Shown here piece by piece: positions 27,839 to 37,928 of a DNA stretch of 64,000 nucleotides (positions within the stretch are counted from its first letter, which is position 1; each line of letters begins with the position of its first letter). Position numbers and translations under genes: made by a program. Source of the stretch: Acidimicrobiia bacterium (GTDB lineage: Bacteria > Actinomycetota > Acidimicrobiia > IMCC26256 > JAGPDB01); contig JAGPDB010000005.1 in NCBI GenBank assembly GCA_018057765.1, positions 1 through 64,000 on the forward strand, read 5' to 3'. Under the pieces are notes generated by a model. That model did no database searches. It was not told the DNA's origin and saw only the letters and a list, made by a program, of their open reading frames with translations.

Positions 27839-28783
27839 TTAGGCATCAACCCAAGGTGGCTCAGCACCGATTTGTGAACATGTATGCGTTGCCAGAGAAA
27901 TTCCAGCATCGAGCATATCTCTTAATTGTTCGAGTGTTAGTTCGCTAATTAGTTTAGTCGTTAAAAGTTCTTCATCCATTAGCCATTTCATTATGCCTGC
28001 GTTGAATGTATCTCCAGCGCCCACTGTGTCTGCCCCATCGTTTTTAATGGCAACTTGAGCAGGACGAAAAGCTACATGTTTTGAAGTGTAGGCATAAGCA
28101 CCAATACTTCCATCGCTTATAGAAACAAGCTTTGCGCCACTATCTAAAAAACGTTTTGCAACTTGTTCGATTGTAGTTTCTGGGTATAACCAAATTATAT
28201 CTTCTGTACTAGCACGAACAATACTTGACTGGCTTGCCCAACGCTCTATACGCTCAAGAGCTAGTTTTGTGTTATCTCCAATAGCATCAGCACGTACATT
28301 AGGATCAAAAACTATTAAATGATCTTCGGAAAATTTTTCAAACAATGCGTCAAATGCAGTAGCCATTGAATCCACGCCAAGAGAAAAAGACCCACAAGTT
28401 GAAATGATATCGTTAGGCAATATTCCTTTTACAATCATTTCTGGCGTCCATGTTCCTTGCGAACAACCCTCTATATAAAAACGGTAACGTGCATCACCCT
28501 GAGCATCAATAGTTGCCATTGCCAATGTCGATGGTTCTTGGACAACTTTTAATAGTGAAGTATCAACACCGGAAGATTCTAAATGTGCACGAGTTAAATT
28601 TCCAAAACCATCACTAGATATTGGAGTTAGACTCGCGACATTACAACCTTGTCGTCCTAAAGCTAGCGCTACAATTATTGAACTTCCGCCAGGAACAGGT
28701 CTGTACGATCCGTCCTTTTGAAGAATCATATCGATCGTTGCTTCACCTACTGTGATAACTCTCGGATACGATTTCGATATCAT
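27839..28783 (-). CDS. PfkB-family carbohydrate kinase
   Basis: A 314-residue ribokinase-fold sugar kinase with N-terminal VPGGSSIIVALALGRQG (substrate-binding GG), and the C-terminal ATP/anion-hole motif TVGAGDTFNAG containing the catalytic aspartate. The overall pattern (VGEATIDMIL..., GCSQGTWTPE) is closest to fructokinase-like members, but substrate cannot be fixed from sequence. Its ATG is 2 bp after the rpsO stop, so it is co-transcribed with ribF and rpsO and sits where pnp usually follows. Confidence 0.85.
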   Translation of the reverse strand: MISKSYPRVITVGEATIDMILQKDGSYRPVPGGSSIIVALALGRQGCNVASLTPISSDGFGNLTRAHLESSGVDTSLLKVVQEPSTLAMATIDAQGDARYRFYIEGCSQGTWTPEMIVKGILPNDIISTCGSFSLGVDSMATAFDALFEKFSEDHLIVFDPNVRADAIGDNTKLALERIERWASQSSIVRASTEDIIWLYPETTIEQVAKRFLDSGAKLVSISDGSIGAYAYTSKHVAFRPAQVAIKNDGADTVGAGDTFNAGIMKWLMDEELLTTKLISELTLEQLRDMLDAGISLATHTCSQIGAEPPWVDA

Positions 28784-28785
28784 GC

Positions 28786-29049
28786 TTAACGGCGAAGACC
28801 GAGCTTCGCAATAATTTCACGGTAACGTGCAACGTCAACATCTTTTAGGTAATCAAGTAAACGACGACGACGACCAACCATCATAAGCAGACCACGACGA
28901 GAGTGGAAATCTTTTTTATGCGATTTAAGGTGACCAGTTAAATGCTCGATACGGCTTGATAAAAGTGCTATTTGTACTTCTGGTGATCCAGTATCAGTTT
29001 CATGTAGTTTGTGTTCGTTAACTACGTCTTGTGTTGGTTTTAATGCCAT
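28786..29049 (-). CDS. rpsO: 30S ribosomal protein S15
   Basis: An 87-residue primary 16S rRNA-binding protein. [38 protein letters not shown] and [11 protein letters not shown] are the conserved S15 stretches. Length is standard. It has its own upstream gap of about 100 bp after ribF and a purine-rich site (GGAGCAATAAT) before the ATG. Confidence 0.98.
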   Translation of the reverse strand: MALKPTQDVVNEHKLHETDTGSPEVQIALLSSRIEHLTGHLKSHKKDFHSRRGLLMMVGRRRRLLDYLKDVDVARYREIIAKLGLRR

Positions 29050-29151
29050 TATATTATTGCTCCTATATTCACCGGTGAGACTGTCTTTACCGAAAATAAC
29101 GGCGTGTATCAGGCGGTGAAACCTGACAGGAAAATATTATAGTCTAAGAAT

Positions 29152-30087
29152 TTATATTTTCACAATTTGGCGAGTTTTATCGCAATCTAGATCAATCTGG
29201 CTAATCAAATCAGTTATAGATGAAAATACTAGCTGGTCTCGCAATTTCTCTTGAAATATCACAGAAATAGTCTCAAAATAAATGTCTTGATTGAAATCTA
29301 AAATATGTGCTTCGATCACTCTCACATTATCATCATGGAAAGTAGGTCTCACTCCAACAGAAATAGCACTTTTATACAATTCCCCTTTTACAATAACGGA
29401 ACCTGCGTAGACACCGTCACTAGGAATTGCAATATTGGAATCGACTTGCATATTTGCAGTTGGATAACCTAATTCTCTACCTTTATGATCTCCGTGAACA
29501 ACGATTCCCGTTATTTCATGAGGTCGACCTAAATACTTTCTTGCTACAGACACGTCACCAACAGAAATATACTGTCTGATTAGAGTTGACGAAATACATT
29601 GTTGACCTACTGTATTTTCCGCTTCTACAAGATTTACTGGAATGACTTCATAGCCATATTGATCTGACATTTCCTCTAGAAGTTGTACATTGCCTTTACG
29701 ATCGTGGCCAAATGAAAAATTTTCTCCTATACAGATAGCTTTTCCGTTTAATTGATCTACAAAAACATCCTTAATAAAATCATTAGCTTCTAGGTGGGCA
29801 ACAGCAATATTAAAATCTATTAATAATATATTATCGATCAAGCCGGTTTCTTCTAATAATTCGAGCTTCTTTTTTGTAGAAGTTAACATTTTTGGTGCAC
29901 GTTGAGGATTCAGAATACTCAATGGATGTTTATTAAATGTAACAACAGTAGTCTGCAAGCCTTTTTCTTTAGCAATATTATTAACAGTTTTTAATAGCGC
30001 TCGATGACCAAGATGCACACCATCAAATACACCTAGAGTGATTGCACTATCCGATGTTAATTTTGTCTGATCATATATTATTTCCAT
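29152..30087 (-). CDS. ribF: Bifunctional riboflavin kinase / FAD synthetase
   Basis: Makes FMN and FAD from riboflavin. The N-terminal adenylyltransferase half has the GVFDGVHLGHRALL nucleotide-binding motif; the C-terminal kinase half has GRELGYPTANMQV. Length 311 is typical. It starts 8 bp downstream of truB, in the usual truB-ribF order. Confidence 0.96.
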   Translation of the reverse strand: MEIIYDQTKLTSDSAITLGVFDGVHLGHRALLKTVNNIAKEKGLQTTVVTFNKHPLSILNPQRAPKMLTSTKKKLELLEETGLIDNILLIDFNIAVAHLEANDFIKDVFVDQLNGKAICIGENFSFGHDRKGNVQLLEEMSDQYGYEVIPVNLVEAENTVGQQCISSTLIRQYISVGDVSVARKYLGRPHEITGIVVHGDHKGRELGYPTANMQVDSNIAIPSDGVYAGSVIVKGELYKSAISVGVRPTFHDDNVRVIEAHILDFNQDIYFETISVIFQEKLRDQLVFSSITDLISQIDLDCDKTRQIVKI

Positions 30088-30095
30088 TTAATCAA

Positions 30096-31103
30096 TTATA
30101 GGTCTAAGAAAATGACACAACGAGACTTAAGTAGCTGAGTTTTATAATCGAATGGTTTGGTTTCTGGAGGTGGTGCGTCTGCGATCTCTTGTTCGACATC
30201 ATCATTATAAGGATTATCATACATTGCGATTAATTTTCTTGGAAGTTCGCCTAATCCTACAAAGTATTGATCTGATTCGGCTTGAAGTTCATTCGCCTGA
30301 GCTTCGTTTAGTCTCAATAATTGACCTTTATAAATATGATCAACTTGATTTTCATCAAAAATTAATGTTTTATAATGAGATAACGCTTTTGCTGGATCAC
30401 ACATAAACTGAAAAGGATCATCAGCTGATGCTAATTCTTCGAGTGTGATCAAATTTTCTTGAGCAATGGTGCCGCTCTTTATTCTTCTAAGGTTCGATAA
30501 GTGTGCAACTCCCCCAGCTTCAACAGCAATATCTTCTGCAAGCGTCCTGATATAAGTACCAACAGAACAAATAATTTCAAGTGTTGCATGAGATGAGGCC
30601 TCACCCAAGGGATCAGTACTCGGACCGCTTAAAATTTTTATTGAATATATTTCAACCGAACGAACTTTACGCTCGACTTCTTTTCCAGCTCGCGCATATT
30701 TATATAAAGCTTTACCATCAACCTTTACAGCACTCGTCATTGGTGGAATTTGATTTATAATGCCAACGAACTCTCTGCATGCTTTTTCCAATACTTCTAA
30801 ATTTAGTCCAGACATGTCAACTGTTTCGATGATATCGCCTTCAACATCACCAGTAGTAGTTTTTTCACCAAATTTTATCTCTGCAATATATGTTTTTATG
30901 CCAGATTGAACGTAATCTAATAGACGAGTTGAAGTACCCACACCCATTGCCAAAACGCCAGTAGCCATAGGGTCAAGCGTACCGGCATGACCTATTTTTT
31001 TAGTATTGAGAATTTTACGCATTTTTGATACAACATCATGACTTGTTATCCCATAATCTTTGTCGATAAAAAAGAATCCAGAAGGTAACAGTTTTTCAGT
31101 CAC
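30096..31103 (-). CDS. truB: tRNA pseudouridine(55) synthase TruB
   Basis: Forms pseudouridine 55 in the T loop of tRNAs. The catalytic aspartate is in KIGHAGTLDPMATGVL, followed by GTGRxxRLL-type 'VGTSTRLLDYVQSG' and the PUA-like C-terminus. The 335 residues include an acidic insertion near the end (EIADAPPPETKP). The start is GTG with AAAGG 5 nt upstream. It lies 9 bp after nrnA. Confidence 0.96.
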   Translation of the reverse strand: MTEKLLPSGFFFIDKDYGITSHDVVSKMRKILNTKKIGHAGTLDPMATGVLAMGVGTSTRLLDYVQSGIKTYIAEIKFGEKTTTGDVEGDIIETVDMSGLNLEVLEKACREFVGIINQIPPMTSAVKVDGKALYKYARAGKEVERKVRSVEIYSIKILSGPSTDPLGEASSHATLEIICSVGTYIRTLAEDIAVEAGGVAHLSNLRRIKSGTIAQENLITLEELASADDPFQFMCDPAKALSHYKTLIFDENQVDHIYKGQLLRLNEAQANELQAESDQYFVGLGELPRKLIAMYDNPYNDDVEQEIADAPPPETKPFDYKTQLLKSRCVIFLDL

Positions 31104-31112
31104 AACAACCTT

Positions 31113-32105
31113 TTATTTACTTCGTGCTAAGACAATTAAATTCTTTAGCTTGATTAAAATGTCATCGATACTGTTGGTTGATGAAAAACCTGCGGCATAT
31201 CTATGACCGCCACCTCCAAAGCTAGAAGCAATATCACAAACATCAATTTTGCCAATCGATCTCATAGATACTCTATAATCGCCGGGTTCAAATTCTTTTA
31301 TCATGCATGCTACATCAGCTTCGCGACTACGTCTCACTAATTCTATTAACCCTTCAACTTCATCGTATGAACATCCAAATTCTTCACGCATTTTTACAGT
31401 AACAAACGAATAGGCAAAATTAGTATCATTATCGTATTGCATTACATCAAGCACACGTCCCGCTAGTTTCATTAGCGAATATGAATCTTCTTCTGTAAGT
31501 GTGCGTGATAGAAAAGCTATATCAACATCAAATTCACTCAATATTTTTGCCTGTTCAAAAACTACTGGTGTTGTACTCGAGAATTGAAATCGTCCTGTGT
31601 CGGTAAGTAATGCAATATACAAGCAAGTTGCAATATCATCATTCAACGAGATACTACAAAAATCTAATATTTCTTGAACAACAGAACCAGAACTTGCAGC
31701 ATTGACATCAATAATATTGACATCACCAAAATTTTCATTTGAGAGATGGTGATCAACATTGATAAATGTTTTAGCACGAGATATTAAATCTTCGAGCCCG
31801 TTCAAACGAGATTTAGAACCGCAATCAAAAGTCATAACAATGTCAAAAGTTTTATTTGTATCAATAGTATTTGACGGCACTACCAACTTCTCTAAACCAG
31901 GAATTGTTGCATTTAGGGAATAGGACAAAACGAACGGGTCAGGAAAAGTAACAACTACTTTTTTACCGATTGAATTTAAAGCATGAGCCATAGCCATAGT
32001 CGAACCAAGCGCATCGCCGTCTGGGTGTATATGACATGTCAATAAAAAAGTATTTGAATTCTCTAAATGTTGTTTCACTTCTTCAAGCAATAAAGCATCT
32101 AGCAT
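31113..32105 (-). CDS. nrnA: DHH/DHHA1 phosphoesterase (NrnA-like nanoRNase/pAp phosphatase)
   Basis: Degrades very short RNAs and, in characterised members, 3'-phosphoadenosine 5'-phosphate. Motifs are HIHPDGDALGST (metal site), MTFDCGS, VDHHLSNENFGDVN (DHH), and the DHHA1 substrate-binding GGGGHRYAAGF. Length 330 is normal. Its ATG overlaps the rbfA stop (TAATG). The rbfA-nrnA-truB-ribF order is widely conserved. Confidence 0.94.
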   Translation of the reverse strand: MLDALLLEEVKQHLENSNTFLLTCHIHPDGDALGSTMAMAHALNSIGKKVVVTFPDPFVLSYSLNATIPGLEKLVVPSNTIDTNKTFDIVMTFDCGSKSRLNGLEDLISRAKTFINVDHHLSNENFGDVNIIDVNAASSGSVVQEILDFCSISLNDDIATCLYIALLTDTGRFQFSSTTPVVFEQAKILSEFDVDIAFLSRTLTEEDSYSLMKLAGRVLDVMQYDNDTNFAYSFVTVKMREEFGCSYDEVEGLIELVRRSREADVACMIKEFEPGDYRVSMRSIGKIDVCDIASSFGGGGHRYAAGFSSTNSIDDILIKLKNLIVLARSK

Positions 32106-32521
32106 TACTTGGACTTTCTGATTGGTTGATCATCGGCATCTAAACCATCGTCGCGTACTGCAATCTTGTCAACATGAGAATGTACTTTTTTAATTAGTAC
32201 CTCTATTTTTTGTCCTTCTTCTATTGAAGGGTCTACTTTGAAATGAATATCAGGCATATATTTTATGCGAATTTCTTGGCCCAATTTCTTCTTTATTTTT
32301 CCTTTATATTTATCTAATGCAATTAAAGCTAAATCAGTGCGAGTGTCATCTCCTAATACTGATATATAGATATCGCCATGTCGAAGATCTGGAGAAATAC
32401 TCACCCCTGTAACCGTACACAGTTCAAGATCATCATCATCTAATTCTTCTAGTTCCTGAGCAATAACTTTATGTACTAATGAATTAACTCGTGACATTCT
32501 TGAAAATGGCTTATTTGACAT
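32105..32521 (-). CDS. rbfA: Ribosome-binding factor A
   Basis: A KH-like small factor for 30S maturation. The 138 residues show the family pattern SRVNSLVHKVIAQELEEL, LCTVTGVSISPDLRHGDIYISVLG and KKKLGQEIRIKYMPDIHF. A short charged C-terminal tail follows. In most bacteria it directly follows infB; here 5.5 kb of other genes intervene. The reading frame that continues past the upstream ABC-F stop overlaps its first codons. Confidence 0.95.
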   Translation of the reverse strand: MSNKPFSRMSRVNSLVHKVIAQELEELDDDDLELCTVTGVSISPDLRHGDIYISVLGDDTRTDLALIALDKYKGKIKKKLGQEIRIKYMPDIHFKVDPSIEEGQKIEVLIKKVHSHVDKIAVRDDGLDADDQPIRKSK

Positions 32522-32684
32522 ATCTTAATTTTACTTTCCTATAAGTCGCGATTAGGAGTTCAAGTGTATCTCCTGCAATGATATAGTCATAAATTACTCT
32601 TGGCAGTTCACTATATTCATTTTTCACTTCAGCATCTGCTGCCTTATCAAATATTGCAAAATTATCTGAACTATATACAAAGAG
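32511..32684 (-). other. 57-codon open frame continuing in-frame after the ABC-F stop codon
   Basis: After the TAG at 32685-32687 the same frame stays open for 57 codons (LFVYSSDNFAIFDKAA..., ending ATYRKVKLRYVK) and stops inside rbfA. Codon composition is coding-like, with G- or A-rich first positions and protein-like alternation. There is no good independent start: a GTG at 32625-32627 lacks a ribosome-binding site. It could be a C-terminal extension reached by readthrough (UAG followed by C), a remnant, or chance. The ABC-F protein is already complete without it. Confidence 0.4.
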
Positions 32685-34295
32685 CTATTTCTCTTCTATA
32701 GAATTTACTAATTCAGGCGCAAAATGCGACACCAAACCATCAGGCAAATGAATTACTCTTGTAGGCGCTAATTGCATAACAAAATCACTATCATGTGAAA
32801 CTAAAATTATTGTTCCCTCATAAGACTGTAAAGCACCTAATAGTGCTTCTATAGAACCTGGATCAAGGTTATTCGTAGGCTCATCAAGTAATAATACGTT
32901 TGCATCACTTACCATTAATCGAGCTAATGCAAGTTTTGTTTTTTCTCCACCAGATAAAGTACCAGCAGGTTGATCAGCAATGTCTCCATATAAGCCAAAG
33001 TGTGCCAGTACAGAACGTAACTCTGCTGTAGGCATGCGAGGTGACGCTTCCACCATATGTGCTAAAACATTTTTTGTAGCGATAATATCTTCGTGTTCTT
33101 GCGCATAAAAACCTAGCTTAGCTTTTGTTCCAGGCTTAACGGTTCCACCTTCACGATCGTACATTCCCATAATCGATCTCAATAATGTAGTCTTACCAGC
33201 ACCATTTTTACCGTAGATTAAAATGAAATCTCCACGTTCAACAATTAAAGAAACATTACCGAATATTTTCTTATTTTCGAAAGATTTAGAAACATCTTTT
33301 ACTGTTAAAGCAATATCACCACATCTGATAGGTGAAGGAAAATTAAAGTTAATTGCACGAGGTTTAACTTTTGGAGCTTTATCCTTTAAAGCAGTTGCTA
33401 AATTATCGATACGACGTTGCAACATCTTTCGTTTTGCCGCATGTGATGCATTTCCTTTTGCAAACTTTGCTTTTGTATCGCTAAGCCTTCCTGCTTCTTT
33501 CATGATTACAGCACTTTGCCGTGCACGCATTTCTTCACGCTCTTCGCTTGATACTAAATACTGTGAATACGTTCCATTGTATTGCTCCATACGTCCATCA
33601 ACTAGCGCTAAAACCCTTGTTAGTGAAGTATCCATTAATGCAATATCATGACTTACAACTAAAACTCCCGATTCTGTTGATGAAAGAAAATCCATAACAA
33701 ACTTTTTTGCTTCAATATCTAAATGGTTTGTAGGCTCATCGAGTATTAAAACTTCTCCACCTTTTAATAAAAGCTTCGCAAGCTCAACCTTACGTCTTTG
33801 CCCTCCACTCAAATTCTCCAGATCATTAAGTAGCATTTCATCGTCAATGCCGACACCATGTGCCATTTTTTCAACATCAGAATTTATTTCGTATCCACCG
33901 TCATGTTGAAATTTCTCTTGCAAATCAGAATACTTATGTACGGCTTTCATTTGCTCATCTAGATCATCAACATTTGCATCGATCTCAAAATGAACTTTTT
34001 CTAACTCTAATTCCATAGGTATTAAAGGGTGACTTAAACGAATATAATCGTATACGCCTTTAGCATCTTGCGAACCCGCCCGCACTTCTTGACGCAACCA
34101 TCCATAAGAAGTACCCAGGTCTATATTTCCACTAGTTTTATCAAATTCACCTGAAATAGTTTTTAAAATAGTTGTTTTGCCAGCACCATTTTTACCAATA
34201 AGCGCTACTTTATCGCCAGGACCAACTCTAAACGAGCCGTCACGTATAAGGGTTCTATCCCCAATTTCAATAGTTAGATCATCAACAATAAGCAC
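32685..34295 (-). CDS. ABC-F family ATPase (translation factor type)
   Basis: A soluble protein of 536 residues with two ABC domains and no membrane segment. Both Walker A motifs read GKNGAGKTT; the signatures are LSGGQRRKVELAKLL and LSGGEKTKLALARLM, and Walker B are LILDEPTNHLDIEA and LLLDEPTNNLDPGS. The inter-domain linker (about residues 240-310) is positively charged, as in ABC-F factors that act at the ribosomal E site. Assignment to a subgroup (Uup, EttA, resistance type) is not possible here. The GTG start lies 6 nt after TAAACT (34302-34307), suggesting a leaderless mRNA. Confidence 0.92.
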   Translation of the reverse strand: MLIVDDLTIEIGDRTLIRDGSFRVGPGDKVALIGKNGAGKTTILKTISGEFDKTSGNIDLGTSYGWLRQEVRAGSQDAKGVYDYIRLSHPLIPMELELEKVHFEIDANVDDLDEQMKAVHKYSDLQEKFQHDGGYEINSDVEKMAHGVGIDDEMLLNDLENLSGGQRRKVELAKLLLKGGEVLILDEPTNHLDIEAKKFVMDFLSSTESGVLVVSHDIALMDTSLTRVLALVDGRMEQYNGTYSQYLVSSEEREEMRARQSAVIMKEAGRLSDTKAKFAKGNASHAAKRKMLQRRIDNLATALKDKAPKVKPRAINFNFPSPIRCGDIALTVKDVSKSFENKKIFGNVSLIVERGDFILIYGKNGAGKTTLLRSIMGMYDREGGTVKPGTKAKLGFYAQEHEDIIATKNVLAHMVEASPRMPTAELRSVLAHFGLYGDIADQPAGTLSGGEKTKLALARLMVSDANVLLLDEPTNNLDPGSIEALLGALQSYEGTIILVSHDSDFVMQLAPTRVIHLPDGLVSHFAPELVNSIEEK

Positions 34296-34352
34296 CGAGA
34301 GAGTTTAGTGCTTAAAGTATATACTCGGCGAAAAGATATTATAAATAGATTA

Positions 34353-35774
34353 TTAGTGACGGATCATCACATGCTTAAGTTCAGTGTAATGTTCAATTGC
34401 ATAGATTGACATATCTTTACCATAGCCACTTTGCTTGAATCCACCATGGGGCATTTCTGAAACTATTGGTATGTGGTCATTAACCCAAACACAACCAAAT
34501 TTTAGAGCTTTTGTCACTCTCATTGAACGACCAACATCACTTGTCCAAACAGAGGAAGCTAGGCCATAATCAACATCGTTTGCCATTTCAACACCTTGTG
34601 CTTCACCGCTAAATTTTTGTACTGAAATTACAGGACCAAATACTTCGCGTTGAACTATCTCGCTGTCTTGATTAGGGTTAGCAATAATAGTTGGTTCATA
34701 AAAATAGCCTGCGCCATCAATTTTCTTTCCACCAGCAATAACTTCTGCACCTTCGCTAACAGCACGATCAACCATAGATTCAACACGCTCTTGTTGTTCT
34801 TGTGAAATTAAAGGTCCAACGTTAGTATTCTCATCACTTGGATCACCAGTAACCAAAGCGGAAACCTTTTCCGATAATTTAGCAATCAGTTCGTCATAAA
34901 TTTTTTCGTCAGCCAAAACACGACAAGGAGCAGTACAGTCTTGACCAGAATTATAATATCCCATATCTGTCAATGTTTGTGCAGCTAATTCAATGTCAGC
35001 ATCTTCAAAAATAACAACTGGAGCTTTACCACCAAGTTCTAGATGAACACGTTTTAATGAATCTGCGGCATTTCGTGCAATTATCTTACCTGTATTTACA
35101 TCGCCAGTAACAGAAACCATTGCAACATCAGTGTGTTTTACTAAAGCATCACCAAGAGTTTCACCTTGGCCAGTTATAACATTAAAAACTCCAGGAGCAA
35201 AAATGTCTTTTGATAATTCTGCCAACTTCAAAGCACTTAAGGGTGTTAGTTCGCTTGGTTTTAAGATAAAAGTATTACCAGCGGCCAAAGCTGGACCAAA
35301 TTTCCAAGTAGCCATATTCAAAGGATAATTCCAAGGAGCTATACCAACGCATACACCTAAAGGCTCACGACGTAAATACGATGTGTGGTCTTCTAGATAT
35401 TCACCAGATCCTTGTGTCGGCATTGTTCTACATGCTCCTGCAAAAAATTTTAGATTATCTACAGTAAGATCAAATTCAAATTCAATAATTGAGATAGGCT
35501 TACCAACATTTTGTGATTCAATTTCTTTTAATTCATCCAAATTAGCTTCAACAACTTGCGCAAGAGCATAAAGTGCCTCACTTCGCTCTCGTGGAGTCGT
35601 ATTCCCCCATGTCTCAAAAGCAGCTTTGGCACAAGCAACTACATTATTTGCATCTTCTTTATTAGATGAAGGGACTTTTGCCAGGATTTGACCAGTTGCA
35701 GGATTGATAACATCATCAGTTTCACCACTAGTTGAATCAACAAATGCTCCGTTTATAAAGTTTTGATTTATCAT
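34353..35774 (-). CDS. NAD-dependent aldehyde dehydrogenase, gamma-aminobutyraldehyde dehydrogenase-like
   Basis: Oxidises an aldehyde to the acid. Catalytic residues are N149 (APWNYP), E246 (HLELGGK) and C280 (NSGQDC). The C-terminal stretch [16 protein letters not shown] with [11 protein letters not shown] is typical of aminobutyraldehyde/betaine-aldehyde dehydrogenases such as PatD, so putrescine breakdown to GABA is a plausible role. Length 473 fits. GGAG lies 8 nt before the ATG. It is divergent from alanine dehydrogenase across 52 bp and lies inside the segment that separates infB from rbfA. Confidence 0.88.
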   Translation of the reverse strand: MINQNFINGAFVDSTSGETDDVINPATGQILAKVPSSNKEDANNVVACAKAAFETWGNTTPRERSEALYALAQVVEANLDELKEIESQNVGKPISIIEFEFDLTVDNLKFFAGACRTMPTQGSGEYLEDHTSYLRREPLGVCVGIAPWNYPLNMATWKFGPALAAGNTFILKPSELTPLSALKLAELSKDIFAPGVFNVITGQGETLGDALVKHTDVAMVSVTGDVNTGKIIARNAADSLKRVHLELGGKAPVVIFEDADIELAAQTLTDMGYYNSGQDCTAPCRVLADEKIYDELIAKLSEKVSALVTGDPSDENTNVGPLISQEQQERVESMVDRAVSEGAEVIAGGKKIDGAGYFYEPTIIANPNQDSEIVQREVFGPVISVQKFSGEAQGVEMANDVDYGLASSVWTSDVGRSMRVTKALKFGCVWVNDHIPIVSEMPHGGFKQSGYGKDMSIYAIEHYTELKHVMIRH

Positions 35775-35826
35775 CTTTTTGTCTCCAATGAATATTTTTT
35801 GTGTTTCTTGTGACTAGTCTAGAGCT

Positions 35827-36906
35827 ATGACAAAACTTAGTGTAGGCATTCCAAAAGAAATAAAGAAAAACGAAGGACGCGTTGCCATTACGCCAGATGG
35901 AGTTTCAGAACTAATTAACAACGGTATAGAAGTATACGTTGAAAAATCAGCAGGCAAGGGTGCGAGTATCTATGACGATGCTTATATTGCTTCTGGGGCA
36001 AAGATGTGTGATGCATCTACTGCATGGTCGCAAGATTTAGTTGTAAAAGTAAAAGAACCCCAAGCTAGCGAATTTCAATATTTTCGTGACGACTTAGTCT
36101 TATTCACTTATTTACATTTAGCAGCATATCCAAATGTTGCGAAAGCACTTTGTGAAAAGAATGTTACTGCATTTGCTTATGAGACCGTAACTGTAAATAA
36201 TGCTCTACCCCTCTTAGCTCCAATGTCTGAAATAGCAGGACGTCTTGCTGTACAAGTTGCATGCAGATTTCTAGAAAGTCCCCAAGGTGGCCGTGGCATA
36301 TTAATTTCTGGTGCTCCTGGCGTATCTCCTGCAAAAATTGTGGTTTTAGGAGCAGGACATGTTGGTGTTAATGCAGCATTACTAGCAAGTGCACTTGGCG
36401 CCAATGTAGAAATATTTGACATAAATCTTGATAGGCTTCGCGAGATAGATTTAATGTTTCACGGGAAAATTACTACTCGCGCATCTTCACACGGATCAAT
36501 ATCTGCATCTATTAAAACTGCTGATTGTGTCATTGGCGCTGTACTTGTTCCTGGAGGACGCGCTCCAATAGTCGTTGATGAAGATATGGTCAAAACAATG
36601 ATGCCAGGTTCAGTAATTGTTGATACAGCAATTGATCAAGGGGGATGCATATCTACAAGCCACGAAACTTCACATACAGAGCCAACTTATGTTTTACATG
36701 ATGTTGTTCACTATGCTGTAGGAAATATGCCTGGTGCAGTTAGCCATACTTCTACTTATGCTTTGACTAATGCAACGCTTCCATTTATTGTTGCAATTGC
36801 AAGGTTGGGCATTGATGATTCAATCAAAAATAAGGTAGGACTACTTGAAGGTTTAAATACTAGAGATGGCCAAGTTGTTAACAAGATAGTTAAAGCAACT
36901 TTGTAG
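35827..36906 (+). CDS. ald: Alanine dehydrogenase
   Basis: Interconverts L-alanine and pyruvate plus ammonia with NAD(H). VGIPKEIKKNEGRVAITP is the N-terminal family signature; the Rossmann motif is VVLGAGHVGVNAALLASALGA; VDTAIDQGG and NMPGAVSHTSTYALTNATLP complete the pattern. Length 359 is slightly shorter than usual (about 370). It is the only + strand gene between 18.6 and 43.9 kb with strong support. TAGTCT (35815-35820) ends 6 nt before the ATG, suggesting a leaderless mRNA. Confidence 0.95.
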   Translation: MTKLSVGIPKEIKKNEGRVAITPDGVSELINNGIEVYVEKSAGKGASIYDDAYIASGAKMCDASTAWSQDLVVKVKEPQASEFQYFRDDLVLFTYLHLAAYPNVAKALCEKNVTAFAYETVTVNNALPLLAPMSEIAGRLAVQVACRFLESPQGGRGILISGAPGVSPAKIVVLGAGHVGVNAALLASALGANVEIFDINLDRLREIDLMFHGKITTRASSHGSISASIKTADCVIGAVLVPGGRAPIVVDEDMVKTMMPGSVIVDTAIDQGGCISTSHETSHTEPTYVLHDVVHYAVGNMPGAVSHTSTYALTNATLPFIVAIARLGIDDSIKNKVGLLEGLNTRDGQVVNKIVKATL

Positions 36907-36944
36907 TTTCTCATTTTTTCTCAGACTGATTACTTCATATAGCT

Positions 36945-37928
36945 TTAACCTGTTAATCCAGAACGGATTTGATTTACCAGATAATCACGGTTAATTTCTA
37001 TGCGGACAGAACCTAAAGGTATAACAGCAAGGATTCCAGGTGCAGAAATCGTTGCGATTTGAGCAGTCCAAATCACACCAGTAGAGACTTTGTACAAACC
37101 CTTAGTTCTGAAATTATAAACTGTAAAAGGATTTGAATAAGATGATTCTTCAATTATACCACTTGCATTCGGATGCAACATTGCTAAAGTTTTCAAATTT
37201 TTCTTAGGTGAAGTTAAGTTTATTTGAACACTTGATACTAATGCTGTTGTCTTAACAGTGAATCCGCTTGGCAAAACTATGTTTCTTTGTATTGCTTGTC
37301 CATCTGGAAATTGTGCCCAAAATTTTGATGGTATTCCAGTTACACCTGGTGAAGCAGGTGCTATGTACACTCCCGAATTGGATGATGAATCTATAAAATT
37401 TTGGTTAAAAACACTATTCCATATTTGAGCATAAGTTGGTGGAATTGAATACTTAGGTGCAGGTGAGCCTGGTGTTGTTGATTTACACCACATGATGTCA
37501 CCAATTTCTTCACCTGTTGATCGAGAATACATTAGACCAGAGTGGATCAAACCTGGGGTTGTAGAAATTTCAGTTTTTGGGATAATGACAATTTCTCCAT
37601 CTTGAATTCCATCCGCATAATTAAAAGTATTCGGATTACAAGATTCTCGTCCTTCGATAGTTTGGTTCTGCTCATTGACCATATCTACTTTTGCTTCAGC
37701 TACAACATAGATAAGTGGTGAAGCTTTAGATGGGTTTGTTGAATTGTTGCCCTTAATGTGTACTCCTGGCCCAATATTGATAGATGTTGAAATTGATACA
37801 GATTTACCGTCAGCACCAGGAGCAAAATGGCTTTCTATTTTTGGATCTATATCTGCAAAAGCAACACTAGAAAATGACAGTGAAAACAGGAGAACTATTA
37901 AAAGAAAAATCTGCTTCCCTGCACTCAT
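36945..37928 (-). CDS. Secreted protein of unknown function
   Basis: The start is set at ATG 37928, because TAGATT (37936-37941) ends 7 nt upstream and the product then begins with a textbook signal peptide (MSAGKQIFLLIVLLF to SSVAFA, cut before DIDP). An in-frame ATG at 37961 would add 11 residues. The mature part, about 300 residues, is rich in Ser, Thr, Pro and beta-type patterns, with two cysteines (CNPN, WCKS). No family is recognised. It is alone downstream of infB. Confidence 0.7.
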   Translation of the reverse strand: MSAGKQIFLLIVLLFSLSFSSVAFADIDPKIESHFAPGADGKSVSISTSINIGPGVHIKGNNSTNPSKASPLIYVVAEAKVDMVNEQNQTIEGRESCNPNTFNYADGIQDGEIVIIPKTEISTTPGLIHSGLMYSRSTGEEIGDIMWCKSTTPGSPAPKYSIPPTYAQIWNSVFNQNFIDSSSNSGVYIAPASPGVTGIPSKFWAQFPDGQAIQRNIVLPSGFTVKTTALVSSVQINLTSPKKNLKTLAMLHPNASGIIEESSYSNPFTVYNFRTKGLYKVSTGVIWTAQIATISAPGILAVIPLGSVRIEINRDYLVNQIRSGLTG

